Source of the DNA: Sedimentibacter sp. MB35-C1
Lineage (GTDB): Bacteria; Bacillota; Clostridia; Tissierellales; Sedimentibacteraceae
Direction of reading: 5' to 3'
Length of the DNA: 64,000 nucleotides
NCBI RefSeq assembly: GCF_030913635.1
Contig: NZ_CP133188.1
Span: forward strand, 1,116,001 to 1,180,000
Below the pieces are notes generated by a model. It searched no databases. It was not told where the DNA came from and saw nothing but the letters and a program-made list of their open reading frames with translations. The translations under genes were made by a program, and so were the position numbers. Positions 24,427 through 33,076 of this stretch are shown here, piece by piece (within the stretch, counting starts at the first letter, position 1; the number at the start of each line of letters is the position of its first letter).

Positions 24427-26193
24427 TTATTTTACAAAAGTTGATGCACTTGCACCTGCTATTCTTCCAAAAATAGTTATATCTGATACTGCATTACCGC
24501 CAATTCTGTTACCTCCGTGTATTCCACCTGTTACTTCGCCGGCTGCAAAGAGTCCCGGTATAATATCACCTGAATTATTAATTACCTCAGTATTTGTATT
24601 TATTTTCAATCCGCCCATGGTGTGATGTATGGCTGGCGCAACCTCTACATAGTAGTAAGGGGATTGAGTAAGCTCTACATCCAGAGAAGTTCTGCCGAAT
24701 TCTGTATCAGATTTTCCTGTCACGTATACGTTGTATGATTCAATTGTATTTTTAAGTTCAGAAGCATCCACTTCCATCATTTGTGCCAGTTCTTCAATTG
24801 AAGCGGCTTCTTTCAAAAGTCCTTGATTCTTATATTTCTCATAAGTAGAGGCTTTTTCATAAACCTGTTTGTCAAGAACAAGGAATGCAGTTGCACCTTC
24901 CTGAGATAATATAGCCTCTGAAACAACATCCCTGGTTTCAAGCTCATCTATGAACCTTTTGCCTTCGTGGTTTACTAGAATTGCGCCATCACCACGTATT
25001 CCTTCTGTAATCATTTCATTAATTACAGGCACAACAGTGGGGTGTGTCTGTATTTGGTCGATATCTGTGAGAGCTACATCTAATTTCTCTGCCATTGCCA
25101 GCGCATCGCCAGTTGCTCCGGGCTGATTTGTAGTTCCAAATCCCTTAAGTTCCGGGTTGTATTTTTCCACCAACTGAGCATTTGCACCAAAGCCGCCTGT
25201 TGCGATTATTACCGCCTTAGCATTTATATTGTAAGTATTACCGTCATTGTTTTCAACTTTTATTCCTGTAGCTGAACCGTTATCATCAGTTAATATTTCG
25301 ATTGCTTTTGTGTTCAATCTTATTTCAATACCCAAATTATCTGCTTGAGTTTGAAATACGTCCATTAAGTGAGAGCCAATAGGCATTCCTTGAGGAGCTT
25401 TGTGCAGTCTGTCAACACTTTGACCTCCAGATCTGCCGACTTCAGATAAATCTGCTCCAAGGCTTTCCAACCAATCTAATGTTTCAGCTGATTTTTCTGT
25501 GAATACCTTCAACAATTCTGGGTCATTAAGATCATGACCGCCTTTCATTGTATCTTCATAAAAAAGCTCCGGACTGTCTTCGATGCCTTTTTCTTCTTGA
25601 TACTTGGTTCCGGCAGCGTTCATACCGCCTGTTGCATAGTTTGTATTTCCGCCAATGAAAGCATTTTTTTCCACTACGATTACATTAGAACCTTGGTTTG
25701 TTGCCTCAATTGCCGCGGTCATGCCGGCGCCTCCAGCACCTACAATTACTATATCTGTTGATGCATCCTCAGCAGTTTCAACTTCTTTAACAACATTTTT
25801 TGCCGTTAAAGTAACATTTGCCTGTTTTACGGCATCACTAACTGCTCTTATTAGCGCGCCGCTTGTTAAGGTTGCTCCTGTAACTGTGTCTGCATCTGTA
25901 GAATTTGTCTCTATCATGTGTGATATTATGCTGTCGACAACAGTATTGGTGTATCCTGAATCTGAATTTTCCAAAATATTTATACCCTTAATCTCGGAGT
26001 TTTCGATTACTACTTCAACCTTTATAGGGCCATACTTTCCTTGCGATTCCCCTTGCACAGTTGTATTAACCAAATTTTTCTGTTCTTCTTCGGGGGCCTG
26101 GTTGTTATCCGGTTGGTTATTCTGGCATGATCCCAAAGAAAATATCATTATAACTGATAACAAAATAGAAATAATCTTATAGTAATTTTTCAT
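24427..26193 (-). CDS. Exported flavoprotein reductase lipoprotein (FMN-bind + FAD_binding_2)
   Basis: A 588-residue lipoprotein: signal peptide with lipobox SLGSC near 20-24, so it is anchored outside the membrane. An FMN_bind domain (about 45-125) holds DTVTGATLTS, the pattern whose last Thr is flavinylated by ApbE. It is followed by an FAD domain starting DIVIVGAGGAGMTAAIEAT (about 147-165), with a C-terminal GGLKINTNTEV and GIHGGNRIGGNAVSD closing the FAD site. This is the architecture of soluble fumarate reductases and urocanate-type reductases that reduce an enoate outside the cell. The natural acceptor cannot be told from sequence. No ApbE gene or electron donor is in the window. It is a single gene with a divergent neighbour. 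Confidence 0.85.
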   Translation of the reverse strand: MKNYYKIISILLSVIMIFSLGSCQNNQPDNNQAPEEEQKNLVNTTVQGESQGKYGPIKVEVVIENSEIKGINILENSDSGYTNTVVDSIISHMIETNSTDADTVTGATLTSGALIRAVSDAVKQANVTLTAKNVVKEVETAEDASTDIVIVGAGGAGMTAAIEATNQGSNVIVVEKNAFIGGNTNYATGGMNAAGTKYQEEKGIEDSPELFYEDTMKGGHDLNDPELLKVFTEKSAETLDWLESLGADLSEVGRSGGQSVDRLHKAPQGMPIGSHLMDVFQTQADNLGIEIRLNTKAIEILTDDNGSATGIKVENNDGNTYNINAKAVIIATGGFGANAQLVEKYNPELKGFGTTNQPGATGDALAMAEKLDVALTDIDQIQTHPTVVPVINEMITEGIRGDGAILVNHEGKRFIDELETRDVVSEAILSQEGATAFLVLDKQVYEKASTYEKYKNQGLLKEAASIEELAQMMEVDASELKNTIESYNVYVTGKSDTEFGRTSLDVELTQSPYYYVEVAPAIHHTMGGLKINTNTEVINNSGDIIPGLFAAGEVTGGIHGGNRIGGNAVSDITIFGRIAGASASTFVK

Positions 26194-26272
26194 TTTGTGC
26201 TCCTTTTCAATTTATTTATAAATATAATTACCAAGGATTGAAAATTTATACTGAAGATAACGTATGAGACAC

Positions 26273-26301
26273 TTGTAAACGATATCTGTATGAATTATAA
26301 T
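26273..26301 (+). promoter_or_regulatory. Promoter of the omega-amidase-like gene
   Basis: TTGTAA (26273-26278), 17 bases, TATAAT (26296-26301), 25 bases before the start codon. Confidence 0.65.
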
Positions 26302-26325
26302 AATTAAAAATAGTGGAGGTATATT

Positions 26326-27150
26326 ATGGATAAATTTAATGCGGCCTTGCTGCAGATGAAGGTTTATGATAATAAAGAAAAAAACATTAAAAATGCAGTG
26401 AATTTAATTGAAAAAGTTTCAAGAGAAGGTGCTGATTTGGCCGTGCTGCCGGAAATGTTTTGCTGCCCTTACGATAGTTCATATTTTAAAAAATTTAGCG
26501 AAGAACAGGGAGGTCCTGCCTACGAAGCTTTAAGAGCGGTTGCAGAGCGTACAGGAATATATGTGGTGGCTGGAACCATACCTGAATCGGAAGGAGATAA
26601 AATATATAATACCTCATATGTTTTTGACGGAAATGGTAAACAAATAGCAAAGCATAGGAAGATGCATTTGTTTGATATAGATGTAAAGGGGGGGCAGTAT
26701 TTCAAAGAATCAGATACCTTTACGCCGGGAAAAGATGTAACAATTTTTGAAACAAAATTTTGCAGAATAGGGCTTGCTGTATGTTACGACATAAGATTTC
26801 CTGAGCTGAGCAGATTAATTGCTGCGGGAGAAGCGGAAGTAATAATTTACCCTGCGGCATTTAATATGACAACAGGTCCGGCTCATTGGGAGCTTAATTT
26901 CAGGTCGAGGGCTCTGGACAACCAAGTATATACAATAGGTGTTGCACCGGCAAGAGATATGGAGTCGTCATATCATTCATACGGAAATTCCTTAGTTGTG
27001 TCGCCGTGGGGCAATGTTTTAAACAGAATGGACGAAAAAGAGGGATACATAATTCAGGAAATTGATTTAGATTATGTAAAAAAAGTGAGAAGTGAACTTC
27101 CGCTATTAAAGCACGTAAGAAATGATATTTACTCACTTAGGAAAATCTAG
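26326..27150 (+). CDS. Carbon-nitrogen hydrolase, omega-amidase/Nit2-like
   Basis: A 274-residue cytoplasmic nitrilase-superfamily enzyme with the full catalytic triad: E43 in LPEMF, K112 in KHRKMHLFDID and C153 in LAVCYDIRFPELSRL. The segments around K112 and C153 match omega-amidases, which hydrolyse 2-oxoglutaramate or 2-oxosuccinamate left by glutamine or asparagine transamination; this would fit the aminotransferases in the window. Related hydrolases of deaminated glutathione share these motifs, so the substrate is not certain. GGAGG precedes the ATG, and a good promoter lies upstream. No partner gene is close. Confidence 0.88.
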   Translation: MDKFNAALLQMKVYDNKEKNIKNAVNLIEKVSREGADLAVLPEMFCCPYDSSYFKKFSEEQGGPAYEALRAVAERTGIYVVAGTIPESEGDKIYNTSYVFDGNGKQIAKHRKMHLFDIDVKGGQYFKESDTFTPGKDVTIFETKFCRIGLAVCYDIRFPELSRLIAAGEAEVIIYPAAFNMTTGPAHWELNFRSRALDNQVYTIGVAPARDMESSYHSYGNSLVVSPWGNVLNRMDEKEGYIIQEIDLDYVKKVRSELPLLKHVRNDIYSLRKI

Positions 27151-27293
27151 GAAAAACTAATTTATAGCTTAATCTGCAAATTCATTAAGCCTTTAGCACC
27201 GATGATTAAGATAAATAAAATAGTAAAATTTTTGATATTGCTTTAACATTTAATTGTAATAGGTCATAATTTAAATATAAAAGGAGATTTTTC

Positions 27294-27752
27294 ATGCGAA
27301 TCATTATAGATGGAGATGCATGTCCACAGCGTGTAAAGGAAATATGCGAAGAGGCAGCCAAGGAATTTGGAATTGAACTTATTATTGTCGTAGATATTGA
27401 TCATTACATTGTAAGTGATTACCAGGTTTTTGTAGTAGAGCAGGGAAGAGAATCCGTGGATTATAAGATAGTTCAAATTTTTAAGGAGGATGATATTCTT
27501 GTTACTCAGGATTACGGGCTTTCAAGTCTTGTATTGGGGAAGGCGTCGGCAGTAATCCATACAGCAGGCTTTTTTATAAACAAGAATAATATAGACAGCT
27601 TGCTTCAATCCAGGTACATCAGCGCGAGAATAAGGAAGCAAGGCGGAAAAACAAAGGGACCGTCAAAAAGAACTAAAGAGCAGGATGAAAATTTCAAGAA
27701 ATGTCTTTACAAAGTTCTCCGCGAGAAAATTGGAAAAAATAAACATAAATAA
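27294..27752 (+). CDS. YaiI/YqxD family protein (DUF188)
   Basis: A 152-residue protein of unknown function, with the family's opening MRIIIDGDACP and the central VTQDYGLSSLVLGKASAVIH block. The fold resembles PIN-like nucleases with conserved Asp residues, so a nuclease role has been suggested for the family, without proof here. The C-terminal tail is rich in Lys and Arg, as is usual. AAAGGAG precedes the ATG; a weak promoter (TTAACA, 16 bases, CATAAT) ends at 27270. It is a single gene with its own short terminator. Confidence 0.85.
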   Translation: MRIIIDGDACPQRVKEICEEAAKEFGIELIIVVDIDHYIVSDYQVFVVEQGRESVDYKIVQIFKEDDILVTQDYGLSSLVLGKASAVIHTAGFFINKNNIDSLLQSRYISARIRKQGGKTKGPSKRTKEQDENFKKCLYKVLREKIGKNKHK

Positions 27753-27756
27753 TAGT

Positions 27757-27778
27757 GAGCCTATTTGGCTCCCTTTTG
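27757..27778 (+). terminator. Short terminator
   Basis: GAGCC (27757-27761) and GGCTC (27767-27771) with a 5-base loop, then CCTTTTG. Confidence 0.6.
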
Positions 27779-27796
27779 TTCGTCAATACAAAAAAC

Positions 27797-27848
27797 GATT
27801 TGACAATGCAAAAAATATATTGACAAATATGAAAACATCTGCTAATCT
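27797..27848 (+). promoter_or_regulatory. iclR promoter with two candidate operators
   Basis: TTGACA (27820-27825), 17 bases, TAATCT (27843-27848) is a likely promoter. A candidate operator GATTTGACAATGCAAAA lies at 27797-27813, and a weaker tandem copy, TATTGACAAATATGAAAA (27817-27834), covers the -35. The first copy matches the reverse strand of 28845-28861, in front of the TRAP operon, at 16 of 17 positions, suggesting autoregulation. The stretch from 27849 to the iclR start holds nothing else recognisable. Confidence 0.65.
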
Positions 27849-28045
27849 ATAAAAGAAAATTAGAATAAAGTTGAAGTGACCCAAATGTTATGAATATTGC
27901 TTAATCTTTGAAATATGCTAAAAGAAGTTACGCTACACCAGATATTGAATAAGAAGTGGCTATTCATACGGCAAAGCTGGAAATAAAAAGTGGCGATTTT
28001 GGGGAATTATTGCCATCTAAATAAGTAAGATGTAGAGGGGTTTTT

Positions 28046-28810
28046 ATGAACATACTTGGAAAAGTTCTATCTGTTGACAAGGCGTTACTGATTATAAGGC
28101 TGTTGGCAGAAAAGGGACGCGAAATGAAGCTGACAGAGATATCAGATGAGCTTGATATTAATAAAAGTACATTGCATGGTTTAATAAGCACTCTGAAATA
28201 TCATGGGTTTGTTGACCAAGACGGGAAAACGCAAAAATACAGACTCGGATTATATCTAATTCAGTTGGGAGATATAGCATCAAAATCATTGAACATAATA
28301 CAAATAACAACTCCAATAATTGAAAATGTATGCAATAAGTTACAAGAGACAGTGCATATAGGAAGTCTAGATAATTCAGAAGTTGTATATGTGAATAAGA
28401 AAGAATCAAAACAATCCATGAGAATTTATACTAATATTGGAGCAAGAAACCCTGCATATTGTACCGGCTTGGGAAAAGCAATGCTGGCATATTTAGATGA
28501 TGATACAATAAATAAAATAATTCCTGAAAAGCTAGAAAAACTTACGCCAAATACCATTACTGATAAGCAGGAACTTATAAAAGTCTTAAAGACAGTTAAA
28601 GAAAATGGATACGCATTTGATAATGAAGAGATAGCTATAGGTCTTACATGTTTAGCTGCTCCCATATTTGATTATACTGGCAAAGCAATATATGGGATTA
28701 GTGTATCTGGGCCAACTGTAAGGATGGATGAAGATAAAATTCAAGAATCTATTAAAATAATAAAAGAAGCAGCTGAAGAAATATCTTTAAAAATTGGGTA
28801 TATTGATTAA
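28046..28810 (+). CDS. IclR family transcriptional regulator
   Basis: A 254-residue regulator. Residues about 8-65 form a winged helix-turn-helix (TEISDELDINKSTLHGLISTL), and 80-254 the IclR effector domain, with NIGARNPAYCTGLGKAMLAY and GLTCLAAPIFDYTGKAIYGISVSGP typical of the ligand pocket. IclR proteins often control catabolic operons next to them and bind small organic acids. Here the catabolic operon starts 253 bases downstream on the same strand, and a repeated TTTGAYAATRYAAAA-like motif stands in front of both. The start ATG has GAGGGG upstream. The effector is presumably the imported hydroxy acid or an intermediate; this is inference. Confidence 0.92.
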   Translation: MNILGKVLSVDKALLIIRLLAEKGREMKLTEISDELDINKSTLHGLISTLKYHGFVDQDGKTQKYRLGLYLIQLGDIASKSLNIIQITTPIIENVCNKLQETVHIGSLDNSEVVYVNKKESKQSMRIYTNIGARNPAYCTGLGKAMLAYLDDDTINKIIPEKLEKLTPNTITDKQELIKVLKTVKENGYAFDNEEIAIGLTCLAAPIFDYTGKAIYGISVSGPTVRMDEDKIQESIKIIKEAAEEISLKIGYID

Positions 28811-28844
28811 TACCCTTAAATTTTTCAAAATAATCAAAACTCAG

Positions 28845-28920
28845 TTTTGCATTATCAAATCCAAAGGAGATTTGACTTTTTTTAGAGCTACACTATCAAA
28901 CTTAGTTTGACAATATAAAA
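28845..28920 (+). promoter_or_regulatory. Candidate IclR-protein operators upstream of the TRAP operon
   Basis: TTTTGCATTATCAAATC (28845-28861) is, on the reverse strand, GATTTGATAATGCAAAA, the near-twin of the motif in front of iclR. Its TCAAATC arm also pairs with GATTTGA (28869-28875). TCAAACTTAGTTTGA (28896-28910) is a perfect inverted repeat with a 3-base centre, and its right half continues as GTTTGACAATATAAAA (28905-28920). So three TTTGA-type half-site groups lie within 76 bases. The first inverted repeat followed by seven T could also end the iclR transcript. Confidence 0.6.
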
Positions 28921-28978
28921 CAAAAGAAAGGAAAACGTAATAACAACAAAATGAATATTATCCTATGAGTTTTATAAG

Positions 28979-29017
28979 AAAGGAGGAAAATTATATTAAC
29001 ATATAAGATTGTATAAT
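28979..29017 (+). promoter_or_regulatory. Orphan Shine-Dalgarno and likely -10 of the TRAP operon
   Basis: AAAGGAGG (28979-28986) is a consensus ribosome binding site, but no ATG, GTG or TTG reading frame follows at a suitable distance. TATAAT (29012-29017) is a plausible -10, placing transcription start near 29024, just before dctQ. There is no good -35, consistent with an activator-dependent promoter. Confidence 0.35.
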
Positions 29018-29063
29018 AAGGGGAAGAAATAAATATTTAGACAATGATTAGGAGGTTTTTGAT

Positions 29064-29564
29064 TTGAAAAGTTTAAAATGGCTTAACAATAATTTGGAAG
29101 AGACATTAATGGGGATTTCATTGTGGGCAATCGTTTTAATTATGGGCTTACAAGTGGTTATGAGATATGTTTTTAAGCAATCAATTTCATGGTCTGAGGA
29201 GATGTCAAGATACTTTTTTATATGGTTTACATTTTTAGGAATTAGTTATGCAGTTCATAATAATTCGCATATTCGACTTGATATTATTGAACAGTTTGTT
29301 CCAGCACTAAAAAAACCTTTAGAATATATAGGCGATTTATTTTTCTTGTTATTTTGTGCTTATATGATAAAGCCAGGTATTACAGTAATTTATTTTTTAA
29401 AAAACAGTAATCAGCTCAGCCCGGCAATGCAATTTCCAATGCTTTTTGTGTATGCTGCATTATGGATAGGCTTATTGCTAACGATAGTTAGGTTAATTCA
29501 AAAATATTATTTAAAAATTAAAGGGCGGCAAGTAATGGAAAAGGAGGCTGAACAATCATGGTAG
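29064..29564 (+). CDS. dctQ: TRAP transporter small permease (DctQ)
   Basis: A 166-residue membrane protein with four helices and the DctQ pattern: QVVMRYVFKQSISWSEEMSRYFFIWFTFLGISYAV near residues 31-65, where R and SW-E are the usual conserved positions. It is the small membrane subunit of a sodium-driven TRAP uptake system for organic acids. The start is TTG behind AGGAGG. Its stop overlaps the start of dctM by seven bases, implying coupled translation. The usual neighbour dctP is here placed two genes later. Confidence 0.9.
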   Translation: MKSLKWLNNNLEETLMGISLWAIVLIMGLQVVMRYVFKQSISWSEEMSRYFFIWFTFLGISYAVHNNSHIRLDIIEQFVPALKKPLEYIGDLFFLLFCAYMIKPGITVIYFLKNSNQLSPAMQFPMLFVYAALWIGLLLTIVRLIQKYYLKIKGRQVMEKEAEQSW

Positions 29565-30847
29565 GGTCAGTATTTACAATATTTATGGTGACATTAATAA
29601 TCGGAGTTCCAATAGGTATTGCAGTTGCAATAACTTCAATATCAGCCTCTATAATAAATCCGGCTCTTCCGGCAGATGCGGTATACGTTTTCAGAAATAT
29701 GATTACTGCAGTTGACTCTTATTCCTTGCTTGCTGTCCCATTGTTTATACTATCAGGAAATTTAATGGCGCAAGGGGGAATTTCAAAAAAATTATTTAAT
29801 TTCTTCTCATATTTTATCGGAAATAAAACTGCAGGTCTTCCTATAGCAACTATTATAACATGCTTGTTTTATGGAGCCATATCGGGTTCTGGACCTGCAA
29901 CGGTTGCTGCAGTTGGTGCTATGACAATTCCTCTATTAATAGAGTTAGGCTATGATAAGAAGTTTGTTGTTGCAATGGTTGCAACAGCTGGAGGATTAGG
30001 AGTTATAATCCCACCAAGTATTCCATTCATAATTTATGGACTTTCTTCAGGTGAATCTGTAGGTTCATTGTTTATTGCCGGAGTTTTGCCTGGGCTTCTT
30101 ATTGGATTATGCTTAATGTCATATGCTTTCTATTATTGCAAGAAAAATGGTGAAGACAAGAATAAGCTTAACAAAAACTTTAATGAACTTAGAAGCAGAG
30201 GCTTTTTTGGAATATTAGGTGACAGCTTCTGGGCTTTACTAACTCCCATAATTATATTGGGAGGGATATACAGCGGTGTAGTAACTCCAACGGAAGCGGC
30301 AAATATCTCAGTTATATATGCTTTAATTATAAGCTTGTTTGTGTATAAAAGCTTAAAGTTCAGCGATTTAAAATCTATTATGAAAGTTACCATTACTACA
30401 GCGGCACCTGTGTTACTAGTCGTTTCAACTGCTACAGTATTTGGACGTGTTCTCACATTAATGCAGGCACCTCAACAGATAGCAACAAGTATAATGGCTA
30501 CTTTTTCATCTAAAGTGGCGATTATGCTTGTGATAAATGTTTTCTTATTATTTGTTGGGATGGTTATGGAAACACTGGCAGCTATATTAATTTTAACTCC
30601 AATTTTCCTGCCTATTATAACAACTTTAGGAATCACTCCAATTCATTTTGGTGTAATAATGGTTGTTAATCTTGCAATAGGTTTTGTAACACCTCCTGTT
30701 GGAATGAACTTATATGTTGCAAGTTCTATGACTGGAATTTCGGTAATGGATATAGGGAAGAAAGCTATACCGTTTATAATTGCATTTTTTATATCGCTGA
30801 TGGCTATTACATTTATACCTGAGGTAAGTCTTAGCCTTATCAAATAG
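29558..30847 (+). CDS. dctM: TRAP transporter large permease (DctM)
   Basis: A 429-residue polytopic protein of about twelve helices, the transport subunit of the TRAP system. Family markers: SYSLLAVPLFILSGNLMAQGG near 48-68, the FYGAISGSGPATVAAVGAMTIPLL stretch at about 106-129, the VIIPPSIPFIIYG loop and the LAIGFVTPPVGMNLYVAS motif near the C terminus. It pairs with DctQ upstream and DctP at 31914 to import a carboxylate together with sodium. The reading frame overlaps dctQ. The substrate cannot be told from the permease; the enzymes after it suggest a hydroxy acid. Confidence 0.93.
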   Translation: MVGSVFTIFMVTLIIGVPIGIAVAITSISASIINPALPADAVYVFRNMITAVDSYSLLAVPLFILSGNLMAQGGISKKLFNFFSYFIGNKTAGLPIATIITCLFYGAISGSGPATVAAVGAMTIPLLIELGYDKKFVVAMVATAGGLGVIIPPSIPFIIYGLSSGESVGSLFIAGVLPGLLIGLCLMSYAFYYCKKNGEDKNKLNKNFNELRSRGFFGILGDSFWALLTPIIILGGIYSGVVTPTEAANISVIYALIISLFVYKSLKFSDLKSIMKVTITTAAPVLLVVSTATVFGRVLTLMQAPQQIATSIMATFSSKVAIMLVINVFLLFVGMVMETLAAILILTPIFLPIITTLGITPIHFGVIMVVNLAIGFVTPPVGMNLYVASSMTGISVMDIGKKAIPFIIAFFISLMAITFIPEVSLSLIK

Positions 30848-30886
30848 TTTGTACATAATAAATATTATTATTTTAGGAGGATATTG

Positions 30887-31879
30887 ATGAGTAAATTTGT
30901 TGTTCTGGACAGTCAGGAACTGGCAGGAAGTGATTTTAACATTGAAAAAAGTATTTTGGAGGCACAAGGAGTTGAATGCATAATTGCTGAATGCAAAACT
31001 GCTGAAGAAGTTCTTGAGGTTGCTAAAGATGCTGACGGAATTGGACTGGTTTATGTAGATATGAACAGGGAGCTTATAGATCAGCTTGAAAATTGCAAGG
31101 TAATAGTACGTTATGGAATCGGTTACGATACTATAGATGTTGAAGCTGCAACGGAAAGAGGCATAATAGTATGTAATCTTCCTGACTACTGTCAGCCGGA
31201 TGTTGCCACTCACACCATGGCATTATTATTGGATATAAACAGGAAGGTTACGCTGCTGGACAGATCATGTCGAAGAGGAAACTGGAGTGCTAATGAAGGA
31301 TACACAACTAACAGAATTAATGGATTAACATTAGGTTTAGTTGGATTTGGAAGCATAGCAAGGTTATTTGTAAAATATATGAGTGGATTTAACATGGATG
31401 TAATAGCCTATGATCCTTATTTGCCTGACAGTTTTTTTGAAGAATTAAATGTAAAGCGTGTTACTCTAAATGAATTATATTCGCAAGCAGATGCAATTTC
31501 AATCCATACACCTCTTACTCCTGAAACTAAACATCTTATAAATAAAGAGACTATCGCAAAAATGAAGGATGGTGTATTGATAGTAAACACTGCAAGAGGT
31601 CCAATCATAAATATACATGATTTAATGGAAGCATTAAAAAGTGGAAAGGTTAAAGCTGCAGGGCTAGATGTTGTAGAAATAGAACCAATATTTGATTCGA
31701 ATGCAGATATTTATAAACTTGACAACATTATAGTTAATCCACATAGCGCCTATAATTCTGCGGAAGCATCAACTGAACAACATCAAAAAGTTGCTTTTTC
31801 AGCAATTGATGTTTTAGTAACCGGCAAGATGCCATATAACGCTGTAAATAAAAAACAATTAGCGCAACCAGCTAAATAA
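30887..31879 (+). CDS. D-isomer specific 2-hydroxyacid dehydrogenase
   Basis: A 330-residue NAD-dependent dehydrogenase of the phosphoglycerate dehydrogenase/CtBP-like group. The dinucleotide motif LGLVGFGSIARLF is at about 147-159, the catalytic Arg is in VNTARGP (about 234-240), the Glu in LDVVEIEP (about 261-268) and the His in NPHSAY (about 283-288). Members oxidise (R)-2-hydroxy acids to 2-oxo acids or run in reverse. It sits inside the TRAP operon, between dctM and dctP, so its substrate is probably the imported acid and its product should feed the aldolase at 33952. An in-frame TTG at 30884 directly precedes the ATG; AGGAGG at 30875-30880 suits the ATG. Confidence 0.88.
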   Translation: MSKFVVLDSQELAGSDFNIEKSILEAQGVECIIAECKTAEEVLEVAKDADGIGLVYVDMNRELIDQLENCKVIVRYGIGYDTIDVEAATERGIIVCNLPDYCQPDVATHTMALLLDINRKVTLLDRSCRRGNWSANEGYTTNRINGLTLGLVGFGSIARLFVKYMSGFNMDVIAYDPYLPDSFFEELNVKRVTLNELYSQADAISIHTPLTPETKHLINKETIAKMKDGVLIVNTARGPIINIHDLMEALKSGKVKAAGLDVVEIEPIFDSNADIYKLDNIIVNPHSAYNSAEASTEQHQKVAFSAIDVLVTGKMPYNAVNKKQLAQPAK

Positions 31880-31913
31880 ATCTTATTAAAATTTAAAAAG
31901 GAAGGTAAATTAT

Positions 31914-32939
31914 ATGAAAAAATTTTTAGCGATAACAATATCAGTAGTTTTGTTATTAGGTTTATTGAATGGATGTTCAGAAAGCTCTAACTCAGCTGTT
32001 TCAAATGATACGTCGGACGGAACCTACACAATAACTTTGGCTCATTCAACTACAGAAGTTACTTCATTTCAACGGTTTGCAACTTCATTCAAAGAATATG
32101 CTGAAACAAATTCCGGCGGAAAAATAACAGTCAACATTTATCCTAACGCACAACTTGGTGGTGACCGTGAAATAATTGAAGGAACTCAAACAGGCAGCAT
32201 TACATTAATTGGGTCATCGGCTGCTCCACAGGTGAATTTTGTTCCATCAGCAGTTATTAACGACTTGCCATTTGTGTTTACTGATAAAGAACAGGCACGC
32301 AAAGTTTTAAGCGATTTGGAATATGCTGCTGCAATTTCAGCAGAATATGAAAAAGCTGGGTTTAAGTATTTAGGTTCATCTGATCAAGGGTTCAGAGCCC
32401 TTACTTCAAATAAAGAAGTGCATGCACCTGCAGATGTACAAGGAATGACATTGCGTACAATGGAGAATAAATATCATATGGAAGTATGGAAACAAATAGG
32501 TGCTAATCCGACTCCATTACCGTTCAATGAATTATATACTGCTTTGCAGCAAGGAACAGTTGATGCTCAGGAAAACCCAATAGAGCTTATATATTCTCAA
32601 AAGTTTTATGAACAACAGGATTATATAATTACAACTAACCACATTTATCAGCCTGTTTCTTGGATTATGAATAAAGCATTCTATGACAGTCTTCCTGACG
32701 ATTTAAAAGCTGTTGTAGACGAAGGGGCTAATAAAGCTATAATTGAGGCAAATAAATATCAAGACGATAACCTTGAAAAGTTTAGAAAAGAAATGGAAGA
32801 TTACGGAGTTACGGTTGTAGAGCTCACACCAGAGGAACTCTCAGCATTCTCTGAAAAGGCAAAAAGTGCACAAGAAATGATTCAGGCTGATTGTGAACCT
32901 GCAGTATATGATGCTTTTATGAAAGCTTTAAATAAATAA
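31914..32939 (+). CDS. dctP: TRAP transporter solute-binding lipoprotein (DctP)
   Basis: A 341-residue extracytoplasmic binding protein. The signal peptide ends in lipobox LLNGC (Cys about 21), so it is membrane-anchored. TRAP family markers follow: YTITLAHSTTE, NGG-type KITVNIYPNAQLGGDREIIEG, and the MTLRTMENKYHMEVWKQIGANPTPLPFNELYTALQQGTVDAQENP block, whose Arg normally holds the substrate carboxylate. It captures a monocarboxylate or related acid and hands it to DctQM. Genes order here as Q-M-dehydrogenase-P, not the common P-Q-M. Confidence 0.93.
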   Translation: MKKFLAITISVVLLLGLLNGCSESSNSAVSNDTSDGTYTITLAHSTTEVTSFQRFATSFKEYAETNSGGKITVNIYPNAQLGGDREIIEGTQTGSITLIGSSAAPQVNFVPSAVINDLPFVFTDKEQARKVLSDLEYAAAISAEYEKAGFKYLGSSDQGFRALTSNKEVHAPADVQGMTLRTMENKYHMEVWKQIGANPTPLPFNELYTALQQGTVDAQENPIELIYSQKFYEQQDYIITTNHIYQPVSWIMNKAFYDSLPDDLKAVVDEGANKAIIEANKYQDDNLEKFRKEMEDYGVTVVELTPEELSAFSEKAKSAQEMIQADCEPAVYDAFMKALNK

Positions 32940-33000
32940 ACTTTGAGTATATAAATGCTAAATGACATAAATATTAGAGATGTTATAAAATAAGCTTTTA

Positions 33001-33019
33001 TAATGCTAAAACAGCATTA
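33001..33019 (+). other. Stem-loop inside the catabolic operon
   Basis: TAATGCT (33001-33007) pairs with AGCATTA (33013-33019) around a 5-base loop. With no T-run it is more likely a processing or stability element that raises dctP message over the downstream enzymes. The rest of the 137-base gap shows only the ribosome binding site AGGAGG at 33063. Confidence 0.45.
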
Positions 33020-33076
33020 ACATAATGTTTTGATAAGAATACATAAATATATTATAACAACTAGGAGGTAACTATT

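Noticed and set aside
27797-27834. Start of a CRISPR-like or satellite repeat
   Set aside because: Two short related copies only, 20 bases apart and covering a promoter; no spacer series follows, so operators are the better reading.
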